64,000 nucleotides of DNA. Origin: an uncultured Poribacteria bacterium (lineage in GTDB: Bacteria; Poribacteria; WGA-4E; WGA-3G). Location of the stretch: NCBI GenBank assembly GCA_951813545.1, contig OX638352.1, forward strand, positions 5,241,966 to 5,305,965. The letters are read 5' to 3'. A model generated the notes under the pieces. That model saw only the letters and a list, made by a program, of their open reading frames with translations, was not told the origin of the DNA and searched no databases. Positions 7,705 through 14,433 of the stretch are shown one piece after another. Position 1 is the stretch's first letter, and each line of letters opens with the position of its first letter. The position numbers and the translations under genes were made by a program.

Positions 7705-8448
7705 TCAAAACTGCTTCAACTGTCCCCACGTTGTCGTAAGTTTTCCTTGGGGCGTTACGTCGAACCCGCCGCTGTTTGGAACGCTATCGCCGGTGACAAT
7801 GATATTATCAAAACGTGCCGTATAATTCGCGATCCCGAAACCGACACCGCCTGTCCGAAATTCGGGAAAGTGCCCAACGTCTGGAACCCCTATTAGATTC
7901 GACATCTTTGTGGGTCCCATCACTTGCTTCTCATTAACTGAGAAGGTAAAGATATTGTCGTGGACCCTCAACTTCAAATGCGTCCATTTGTTCAATTTTA
8001 GAAGTGGATGCGGTTCAGCATGAAGGCGTACAAATGTTACATCGTGAAAATCGCCATAGATGCAACTTACTCGTTCTCTCTGGCGGGGTAGTTTACCCGC
8101 AACGAGTTCTACAGGATCCTCAATACTACATAACACGACCCAAGTCTCCTGCACCCGTGCGGCAATAGTGATAGCCCCAATACCGTGTTTGTTAAGCGGC
8201 TTGACATCAAATTCAACAGTGTAATTTTCCCACGTGCTATCCACAGTTGTCAGTAAGCGCACAAATGTTTCACGGCTGACTGTTTGAAGTTCATCGTCAA
8301 CAATTTCCCAAACACCGGGGGCTCTATCCAACCGAACGAGTTCCTGCCACTCTTCCAAATCGCCATCCTTGAAGGTTTCGATAAATGTCCCTGCCGAGGC
8401 AGAGGCGGTAATTAAAAAAAGAATTACAACAACATTTACAAATTGCAT
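7705..8448 (-). CDS. Secreted ConA-like (DUF1080-type) protein, paralogue A
   Basis: 247 aa, function unknown. Signal peptide residues 1-19 (hydrophobic core VVVILFLITASASAG). The body follows the LamG/DUF1080 beta-sandwich pattern: FIETFKDGDLEEWQEL..., WENYTVEFDVKPL, LKLNKWTHLKLRV, a Gly-rich RTGGVGFGIANYTARFDNI strand, and the tail TPQGKLTTTWGQLK. Such folds bind or hydrolyse polysaccharides or serve as extracellular adhesion modules; no catalytic pair can be assigned. It is 34 bp from a paralogue of the same layout, an evident tandem duplication. Confidence 0.8.
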   Translation of the reverse strand: MQFVNVVVILFLITASASAGTFIETFKDGDLEEWQELVRLDRAPGVWEIVDDELQTVSRETFVRLLTTVDSTWENYTVEFDVKPLNKHGIGAITIAARVQETWVVLCSIEDPVELVAGKLPRQRERVSCIYGDFHDVTFVRLHAEPHPLLKLNKWTHLKLRVHDNIFTFSVNEKQVMGPTKMSNLIGVPDVGHFPEFRTGGVGFGIANYTARFDNIIVTGDSVPNSGGFDVTPQGKLTTTWGQLKQF

Positions 8449-8481
8449 AGTGATACTCTCTTCATGCGACTTCGGTTTTGG

Positions 8482-9228
8482 TTAAAACCGCTTCAACTCT
8501 CCCCACGTCGCCGCAAGTTTTCCTTGTGGCGTTACGGCGAACCCACCGTTGTTTGGAATGCTATCACCGGTGACAGTGATGTTATCAAAGAGTGCTGTAT
8601 AATTCCAGAGACCAAAACCTACACCGCCTGTCCGAAAGTCAGGAAAGTCATTAAAGACCTCAATCTGCCTAAAAATTAGAAGTTCCGTAGGTTCCATAAC
8701 CTGCTCTCCATTAATCCAGAAAGTGAAGATATTGCCTTCGACACTTAACTTTAAATGTGCCCATCTGTTCAATTTTAAAAGTGGATAAGGTTGAAAAACA
8801 AGTTGTGCCATTGGTCTAGGTCCTGGGCGTAAACTACCAGCGAAACAACCCATTCGCGCTTCGTGAATCGCGGGTTTATCACCAACTATAATCACGGGAT
8901 CAAAAATACTACAGCGAACCAGCCAAGTTTCCTTAACGCGCACAGCAATCGAAATTCCTCCAATACCGTGTTTTTTCAGTGGCTTGACATCAAGTTCAAA
9001 AGTGTAGTCTTCCCACGTACTATCCCCAGTTATCAGTAAATGAGTATACGCTTCACGACTCTCTGCCCGTAGTTGATCATCAATAACCTCCCAAACAGCG
9101 GGTCCCTTATCTCCCCAAAGCTCCTGCCACCCTTCCAACTTTTTGCCATCGAAGGTTTCCAAAAACGTTCCTGCCGAGGCAGAAAAAGATAGAAATAAAA
9201 GTAGGACTGTAATGCCTATAAATTTCAT
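8482..9228 (-). CDS. Secreted ConA-like (DUF1080-type) protein, paralogue B
   Basis: 248 aa, function unknown. Signal peptide residues 1-19 (ITVLLLFLSFSASAG). Same domain as its neighbour: FLETFDGKKLEGWQELW, WEDYTFELDVKPLKKHGIGG, KLNRWAHLKLSVEGNIFTFW, TGGVGFGLWNYTALFDNI and the tail TPQGKLAATWGELKRF. Divergence is even along the length, so the duplication is not recent. The ATG at 9228 has AAAGGAGGAGC upstream. An IS1-family element begins 27 bp upstream, so the native promoter has been displaced. Confidence 0.8.
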   Translation of the reverse strand: MKFIGITVLLLFLSFSASAGTFLETFDGKKLEGWQELWGDKGPAVWEVIDDQLRAESREAYTHLLITGDSTWEDYTFELDVKPLKKHGIGGISIAVRVKETWLVRCSIFDPVIIVGDKPAIHEARMGCFAGSLRPGPRPMAQLVFQPYPLLKLNRWAHLKLSVEGNIFTFWINGEQVMEPTELLIFRQIEVFNDFPDFRTGGVGFGLWNYTALFDNITVTGDSIPNNGGFAVTPQGKLAATWGELKRF

Positions 9229-9247
9229 TTAGCTCCTCCTTTAATTT

Positions 9248-9255
9248 CAAAACAT
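9248..9255. repeat. Target-site duplication, left copy (CAAAACAT)
   Basis: The 8 bp CAAAACAT directly abut the left end of the IS1-family element. The same octamer abuts the right end at 10184-10191. An 8-9 bp duplication is normal for the IS1 family. Confidence 0.9.
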
Positions 9256-9331
9256 GAGGGTTTTTCCTAAAATGACGATACGACCATGGGCCCTCTAACC
9301 GTTAGAGTATCATCCTCAATTGTTTGATAAA

Positions 9332-9360
9332 AGTCTAACATAAGTCGGAAAACCTGTCAA
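9332..9360 (-). promoter_or_regulatory. Possible outward promoter of the IS1-family element
   Basis: On the minus strand TTGACA (9355-9360) is followed after 17 bp by TAGACT (9332-9337, 4 of 6 consensus). It would fire out of the element toward the secreted protein genes at 8482-9228 and 7705-8448. Confidence 0.45.
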
Positions 9361-9387
9361 GAAAAATCAGATTGATTTTTCTTGACA
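9355..9387. repeat. Perfect palindrome, 15-bp arms, 3-bp loop
   Basis: TGTCAAGAAAAATCA at 9355-9369, loop GAT, then its exact complement at 9373-9387. Each arm ends in TTGACA on one strand, so the palindrome gives divergent -35 boxes. As RNA it would form a stable hairpin that could also block read-through into the transposase. Confidence 0.9.
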
Positions 9388-9410
9388 GACCCAAACAGAT
9401 AAGGTATCCT
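9382..9410 (+). promoter_or_regulatory. Transposase promoter
   Basis: TTGACA (9382-9387), 17-bp spacer, TATCCT (9405-9410). The transposase ATG at 9448 follows with an AAGGAG ribosome site at about 9436. Confidence 0.65.
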
Positions 9411-9447
9411 TAGCGAAAATCCATCATCACTTCACAAGGAGACTTTT

Positions 9448-10171
9448 ATGAACTGTCGAAAATGTCAATCTACAGACTTCGTGAAAAACGGACACATCAA
9501 GAAAAAACAACGCTATAAATGCAAAAAATGCGACTCTCAATGGACAGAAAACCACAAACATCGGGGCAGACCCCTGGCGGAACGCGCACTCGCCGTCTTT
9601 CTCTACTGTCATGGGCTCTCTATGAATGCTATTTCAAAAATGTTAGACACCGCACCCAGCACCCTCCTGAAGTGGATACGAAACTTCAGCAATCAACACG
9701 CACATCCCCCGGAACCCCAGACTGACGCTGTCGTCCTTGAACTCGATGAGATGTGGCACTATCTGAAAGAAAAAAAACAAACTCTGGGTCTGGAAGGCGT
9801 TTTGTCGTGATACCGGAGAACTCATCGCATGGCAATGTGGTGATAGAGATAAAGCGACCTTGAAAAAACTTCTCAAACGTTTGGAGAACTGGCAGGTGAA
9901 GATATACTACACTGATGATTGGAAACCGTATAAAAGTCTCATTCCCGCAGAACTCTTGGTTCAGACAAAAGCAGAGACACACGCCATTGAACGCAACAAT
10001 TGCCAGATGAGACATTGGTTTGGACGTTTCAAGCGAAAGTCTATTATCGTTTCTAAGGGTTTCCTGGAGATGGTCAACGCGACAATCGCTTTGTTTGCGA
10101 GGTTTCGCGTCAATGGTGATGTTTTTGACATTCTAAAAATCGGGCAGACGAAACCCAATATCATTATCTAA
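9448..10171 (+). pseudogene. IS1-family transposase, split by a +1 shift in an A8 run
   Basis: DDE-type transposase with an N-terminal zinc ribbon (CRKCQS...CKKCDSQW), a helix-turn-helix (LSMNAISKMLDTAPSTLLKWI) and the catalytic domain beginning DEMWHYLKEK. Frame 1 runs 9448-9810 and frame 2 continues to 10171 (...YYTDDWKPY, ERNNCQMRHWFGRFKRKS). The frames join at the A8 run near 9771-9778: with seven As the protein reads EMWHYLKEKNKLWVWKAF, the normal IS1 path. The extra A is either a mutation, an assembly error, or a site for transcriptional slippage. The stop codon lies in the right inverted repeat. Confidence 0.88.
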
Positions 10172-10183
10172 AGCAAAACCCTC

Positions 10184-10191
10184 CAAAACAT
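10184..10191. repeat. Target-site duplication, right copy (CAAAACAT)
   Basis: Identical to 9248-9255. It lies 5 bp beyond the pdxH stop codon, so the insertion spared pdxH. Confidence 0.9.
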
Positions 10192-10196
10192 TAGAC

Positions 10197-10841
10197 TCAC
10201 GGCGACAGACGCGTCATCTTCCACGTCCCATCGGGCTGCAGCGTGTAAGAGAGCCGGTCGTGGAGGCGGCTTGGACAACCCTGCCAGAATTCAAACAGAT
10301 TCGGCACGAGCCGGTACCCACCCCAATGTGGCGGACGCGGGATAGCCTCAGCTGCATACGTCTGTTCTGCCTGTTGGAAACCCTCTGTGAGATGTTCCCG
10401 TCCGCTAATAACGAGGCTTTGGCGTTCTGTCTGTACGGCGAGTTGACTCTCAACAGGACGACTGGCGAAATAGGCATCCGATTCTTCTGAAGTCATTTTC
10501 TCGATGATGCCAGTACTCCGAACCTGTCTATCAAGCTCACGCCAATAGAATACCAACGCGGCGTTCGGGTTCTCCGCGAGTTCCTTTCCCTTTTGGCTCC
10601 CATAATCGGTGTAGAAGCAAAAACCTTTTGCGTCAAAGCCTCTAAGTACGACCATTCGGGCAGACGGAACCGCTTGCGGGGTCGCGGTTGCTAATGTCAT
10701 CGCATCTGGTAGATCAAGTTTGGCAGCAATCGCATCGGCGAACCACTTCTCAAATTGTTCAAACGGATTCAATGATACATTCTGCTCCAGTAGGTGTCCG
10801 CTGTGTGCTCTATACTCTCTGCGGAGTTTATCTGCGTTCAT
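10197..10841 (-). CDS. pdxH: Pyridoxamine/pyridoxine 5'-phosphate oxidase
   Basis: FMN flavoprotein that oxidises PNP or PMP to pyridoxal 5'-phosphate, the last step of B6 synthesis and salvage. 214 aa, normal length. MTLATATPQAVPSARMVVLR and FYTDYGSQKGKELAENP form the FMN/phosphate site; the C-terminal RLHDRLSYT and W-K-RLSP tail is the family end, with the conserved RxH. It stands alone, with an IS element downstream and heptamer repeats immediately upstream of the ATG. The PLP product would serve GcvP and BioA, also encoded in this window. Confidence 0.97.
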   Translation of the reverse strand: MNADKLRREYRAHSGHLLEQNVSLNPFEQFEKWFADAIAAKLDLPDAMTLATATPQAVPSARMVVLRGFDAKGFCFYTDYGSQKGKELAENPNAALVFYWRELDRQVRSTGIIEKMTSEESDAYFASRPVESQLAVQTERQSLVISGREHLTEGFQQAEQTYAAEAIPRPPHWGGYRLVPNLFEFWQGCPSRLHDRLSYTLQPDGTWKMTRLSP

Positions 10842-10850
10842 AATTAAAAT

Positions 10851-10885
10851 AGTTGTCAGTTATCAGTTATCGGTTGTCAGTTAAG
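10851..10885. repeat. Heptamer tandem repeat AGTTRTC (copy 2)
   Basis: Five 7-bp units on the plus strand: AGTTGTC AGTTATC AGTTATC GGTTGTC AGTTAAG. They end 9 bp upstream of the pdxH start codon, so they lie in its leader. Confidence 0.85.
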
Positions 10886-10932
10886 AGGTTTTTGGTTAAA
10901 TCAGATTCCTTTTTAACGGATAGTCATTACAA

Positions 10933-11180
10933 TTAGGACTTACGCAATTTTTCCATGAAACGCCACGTATTATACCAAATTCATTTGATTCATCATCTTC
11001 ACATACCGCTCCGCTGGAGCGGAAGATGGCAAACTCCACGTGTACTATAGACATACCGCTCCGCTGGAGCGGAAGAGTGGAAAAAGCACTGGAAAAACGA
11101 GACGAATTACGTTAATTTGGTATTACACCACTGAGCGAGGTTAAGAAACCTCGCCAGCAAGGGGGCTGCGTAAGTCCTAA
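10933..11180. repeat. MITE-like element, TTAGGACTTACGCA ends (copy 2)
   Basis: 248 bp with perfect 14-bp terminal inverted repeats (TTAGGACTTACGCA at 10933-10946, complement at 11167-11180) and CAA on both outer sides, possibly a 3-bp duplication. Inside are a nested inverted pair around TACCAAATT (10974 and 11115), two 26-bp direct repeats 50 bp apart (11001-11026, 11051-11076) each holding the hairpin CCGCTCC-GCT-GGAGCGG, and a GCGAGGTT/AACCTCGC hairpin near 11135. It ends 11 bp before the trkH stop. Confidence 0.8.
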
Positions 11181-11191
11181 CAATGAAATAC

Positions 11192-12697
11192 TTATCCTTT
11201 CCAGAAATTCGGCGAAAAGAGAATAAGTACCGTATAGAGTTCTAAACGTCCAAGTAACATACAGAAAGATAGGACATATTTTCCAGCCGTGTGAATATGC
11301 GCGTAATTATCAGCCGGTCCCACGCTGCCAAGACCGGGTCCGATGTTACCCATGGTAGCAATTGTCGCCCCAGCGGCACTGACAAGGTCAAGCCCCAAGG
11401 TTGCCATGATGCAGGTTACAATCGCAAAGATTCCAATGAAAAAGAAGAAAAAACCGAGAACGTTCGTCATGACTTCGGGTGGGACCGCTCGATCGTTAAC
11501 ACGAATCGGTAGCACAGCATGTGGAAAGATAAGACGTTTAATTTCGGCACCGCTCTGTTTGATAAGGAGGAGGAACCGGACCTGCTTCATACCACCGCCT
11601 GTGGAACCTGCACAACCTCCGTAAAACATAAGTGTCACCAAGATAAATTGGGAAAGCGCGGGCCACTGTTCAAAGTCAGCAGTGCCGTAACCCGTAGTCG
11701 TGATAATGGACATCACTTGGAATGCAGCATAGCGCAGTGATGTCCACATTGAATCGTAAGGCACCTGCCCATCAACCTCAAACCTGATAGTATTCCATGA
11801 AATCAAGGTGATACTCACTGCGATGACAATACAATAGAACTTAAATTCCGTATCTTGGAAGTAGCTTTTGATGTCACCTCGGAGTGCGCGATAGTGGAGT
11901 GCGAAATTAGTCCCTGCGAGGAACATAAAACAGCAGATGACCATGTCAATATAGACGCTATCGTAGTGACCAACACTGGCGTTTTTTGTAGAAAATCCAC
12001 CGGTTGCCATGGTACCAAAGGTGTGGCAGAGTGCATCAAAGAGCGACATGTTCCCCAGCATCAATAGTCCAGTTTCCAAAAAAGAGAGCAGTAGATAAAC
12101 GCCCCAGAGCAGCTTAGCTGTCTGTGCGATACGTGGGGTGAGTCGATCTGTTTGGGGTCCGGGTGCTTCGGCGCGAAAAAGCTGCATACCACCAACACCA
12201 AGCATTGGAAGAATAGCGACGGCAAGAACAACGATTCCCATGCCACCAAGCCAATGCGAGAAGCTCCGCCAGAAGAGCATGGCGTGCGAAAGGTGTTCAA
12301 TCTCTGTCAGGACAGTGGCACCGGTTGTTGAAAATCCCGCCATAGATTCAAAATAGCAGAAAGAGAACGCTGTCCATGGTGAGCGTCCATCAATGTGAAA
12401 TACACCTGCAAACACGTATGGAAGCGTGCCAAAGAGTGCAACTGTTACCCATCCCAAAGCCACAACAGCAAAACCTTCGCGGATACCAAGTTCTTCCTGT
12501 CGTAACCGAATACTGAAGCGGAGGACTAAACCGACAATTAAAGTAATTATCGCTGAGATAACAAACGCCGACAAGTCGCTCTTGGCTTCACCAGCACCTA
12601 CTTGATAATAGATAGCTACCCCCAAAGGAAACAGCATCGTCCCGGCGAGACAGATAAGCAAATTACCAAGCGTATGAAAGATTAGTTTAAGGCTCAT
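11192..12697 (-). CDS. trkH: Trk/Ktr-type potassium uptake channel subunit
   Basis: Membrane K+ translocator working with the TrkA regulator. 501 aa, many hydrophobic helices. The four pore-loop filters are visible in order: GFSTTGATV, TGGFSTKNAS, TTTGYGTADF and TMGNIGPGLG. The N-terminal pair of helices is followed by HWLGGMGIVVLAVAILPML, a TrkH signature. It follows trkA by 32 bp, so the two form an operon. Length and N-terminus fit TrkH rather than the shorter KtrB. Confidence 0.96.
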   Translation of the reverse strand: MSLKLIFHTLGNLLICLAGTMLFPLGVAIYYQVGAGEAKSDLSAFVISAIITLIVGLVLRFSIRLRQEELGIREGFAVVALGWVTVALFGTLPYVFAGVFHIDGRSPWTAFSFCYFESMAGFSTTGATVLTEIEHLSHAMLFWRSFSHWLGGMGIVVLAVAILPMLGVGGMQLFRAEAPGPQTDRLTPRIAQTAKLLWGVYLLLSFLETGLLMLGNMSLFDALCHTFGTMATGGFSTKNASVGHYDSVYIDMVICCFMFLAGTNFALHYRALRGDIKSYFQDTEFKFYCIVIAVSITLISWNTIRFEVDGQVPYDSMWTSLRYAAFQVMSIITTTGYGTADFEQWPALSQFILVTLMFYGGCAGSTGGGMKQVRFLLLIKQSGAEIKRLIFPHAVLPIRVNDRAVPPEVMTNVLGFFFFFIGIFAIVTCIMATLGLDLVSAAGATIATMGNIGPGLGSVGPADNYAHIHTAGKYVLSFCMLLGRLELYTVLILFSPNFWKG

Positions 12698-12729
12698 GAT
12701 ACAAGAGAGACGGCAAGTGATATAGGCGT

Positions 12730-14136
12730 TTAGGATCTGCGTTCAGCGAATAGATCTTCGACAACTGGAATTGCCCCAGGCATACTAAAGACAATAACGC
12801 GATCTGCAGGTTGGATAACAGACTGTCCGGTCGGAATAATGAGTCTTTCCCGCCGAATAACAGCACCGATGAAGGCGTTCTCTGGGAATTTTGTTTTGAA
12901 GGAGGTGAGTTCTTTGTGGACAATTTTTGCGTTGACACCAGCAACAATCTCAATGACTTCTGCATCTATCCCATGAAGCGAAGCGACGGAAACTATGTTG
13001 CCGCGGCGGATGAGTCGTAGGATATTACTCACAACAGTGAGATGCCGACTGACTGCGCCATCAAGCCTCGGAATGCGCGCTAACAAAGGGAGGTAACGCG
13101 GCTGCTGAACCAGAGCGAGTGCCCGTTGTGCCCCGTTCTCTTTTGCCGTCATACACGCCATAATATCGTTTTCATCGTCGCCTGTAACCGAGATAAATCC
13201 GTTGACACCCTCTACACCTGCTTCTTCAAGGAGCCTAAATTGGAGATAATTGCCGTGTAAAACGGTCGTGTGCTTTAGCATTTGGGATGCCAATCGTGCT
13301 TTCGCTTGATCTTCTTCAATGAGCTTGACGTTTGTGTCGTTTTCTTCAAGCACACGGGCAAGTTCAATACCGATAGGACTCGCACCAACAATGATGACGC
13401 GGTCAAGCTGCTGATTGAATGTGATACCGCTGATGCGTAACAATTGTTCAACTGCCAGCGCGCTGCCGATGACAAAAACCTCGTCCCCCTGTTGCAAAGC
13501 ATCGGCACCCCTTGGAATGATAATGTGTCTGTCACCGTTAAGAATAGGGTTTCCATTATTAGAGCGACCCCGACGACTAATAGCAGCAAAGCGAATATCA
13601 GTGAGAAGCCCACTTTCATCTAATTCAGCAAGCGATTTCCCGATTAAAGGATTTGACTGTTTGGCACGAAAGGAGACAAGTTGGACTCTACCGTCCTCAA
13701 ATTCGACAATTTCTCTTGCCTCAGGTATTTGTAGAAGTCGAACAAATTCAGCGACACAGAGCTGCTCCGGATTAACCAGAAGATTGATACCGAAATCTTT
13801 GGGAGTTAACCCGCTTTCCATGGAGAAGTAGTCAGGATTCGAGACACGCGCGATTTTTGTGTTAACGCTGTATCTCTCGGCTATCTGACAAGCAAGCATG
13901 TTAATCTCATCGCTATTCGTAACGGCAATAAGGAGACCCGCTTCGTCAATCCCAGCGGTTTTCAGGAGGCGTGGGGATGCCCCTGATCCACGTAATGTCT
14001 GTAAATCCAATTGCTCATTGACTCGGTTGCAGGCGGCATCGGACTCATCAATGAGAACAACATCGTTATCTTGGAGAGTGAGAAGTTTGGCGATATGAAA
14101 TCCAACCTCTCCTGCGCCTATAATTATTGCTTTCAT
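12730..14136 (-). CDS. trkA: Trk system potassium regulatory protein
   Basis: Cytosolic NAD(H)/nucleotide-gated regulator of TrkH. 468 aa with two RCK_N-RCK_C repeats. The first Rossmann motif is IIGAGEVGFHIA at residues 4-15, with acidic D33-E34 after beta-2. The second is IIVGASPIGIELARVLEEN near 247, so both halves keep a nucleotide fold, although the second has ASPIG instead of GxGxxG. RCK_C domains follow each. The last residues are AERRS. First gene of the trkAH operon. Confidence 0.96.
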   Translation of the reverse strand: MKAIIIGAGEVGFHIAKLLTLQDNDVVLIDESDAACNRVNEQLDLQTLRGSGASPRLLKTAGIDEAGLLIAVTNSDEINMLACQIAERYSVNTKIARVSNPDYFSMESGLTPKDFGINLLVNPEQLCVAEFVRLLQIPEAREIVEFEDGRVQLVSFRAKQSNPLIGKSLAELDESGLLTDIRFAAISRRGRSNNGNPILNGDRHIIIPRGADALQQGDEVFVIGSALAVEQLLRISGITFNQQLDRVIIVGASPIGIELARVLEENDTNVKLIEEDQAKARLASQMLKHTTVLHGNYLQFRLLEEAGVEGVNGFISVTGDDENDIMACMTAKENGAQRALALVQQPRYLPLLARIPRLDGAVSRHLTVVSNILRLIRRGNIVSVASLHGIDAEVIEIVAGVNAKIVHKELTSFKTKFPENAFIGAVIRRERLIIPTGQSVIQPADRVIVFSMPGAIPVVEDLFAERRS

Positions 14137-14433
14137 GTTTTTATAGTTGTCAGTTATCAGTCCGGGATCCCTATAGATGCCGCCCCTACGGGACTAATTC
14201 TTCCTTGATACGCGTTTCTACAGAGATGCCGCCCCTACGGGGCTAAAGAGGTTTTTGAAGACCGAAAGGTTCTTGTGTAAAATCCGGTTCGGCTGGAATG
14301 CAGGTCGCATTTGGGCGAGTACGCCGCAAAACCGAACCTACCAGATCTGGTCAGAGAGTGATAAACTTACCACCTGCCGATACAACTCCCGTTATACGCA
14401 CTGTGGCTAACTGCTTCCGATTGGATACTCCTA
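14137..14433. other. Repeat-rich intergenic region upstream of trkA
   Basis: No ORF. Two AGTTRTC heptamers (14145-14158) precede two direct copies of a 22-bp unit, GATGCCGCCCCTACGGG plus flanks, at 14175-14196 and 14224-14245. An interrupted inverted pair of CCGGTTCGG and CCGAACC follows (about 14283-14338). The trkA promoter must lie here, but I cannot point to it. Confidence 0.6.

Larger units (their letters stand above)
9256..10183 (+). mobile_element. IS1-family insertion sequence, complete, 928 bp
   Basis: Ends are imperfect 18-bp inverted repeats (14 of 18 matching): GAGGGTTTTTCCTAAAAT at 9256-9273 and, reversed, GAGGGTTTTGCTTTAGAT at 10166-10183. The 8-bp duplication CAAAACAT flanks both sides, so the insertion is intact and fairly recent. 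The transposase frame is split in an A8 run. About 190 bp precede the transposase and include a perfect 15-bp-arm palindrome that creates promoter -35 boxes on both strands. The element sits between pdxH and the secreted paralogue B gene without breaking either. Confidence 0.93.

Noticed and set aside
11001..11076. Two spaced identical repeats, CRISPR-like at first sight
   Set aside because: Only two units, each internally palindromic, inside a TIR element, with no cas genes.
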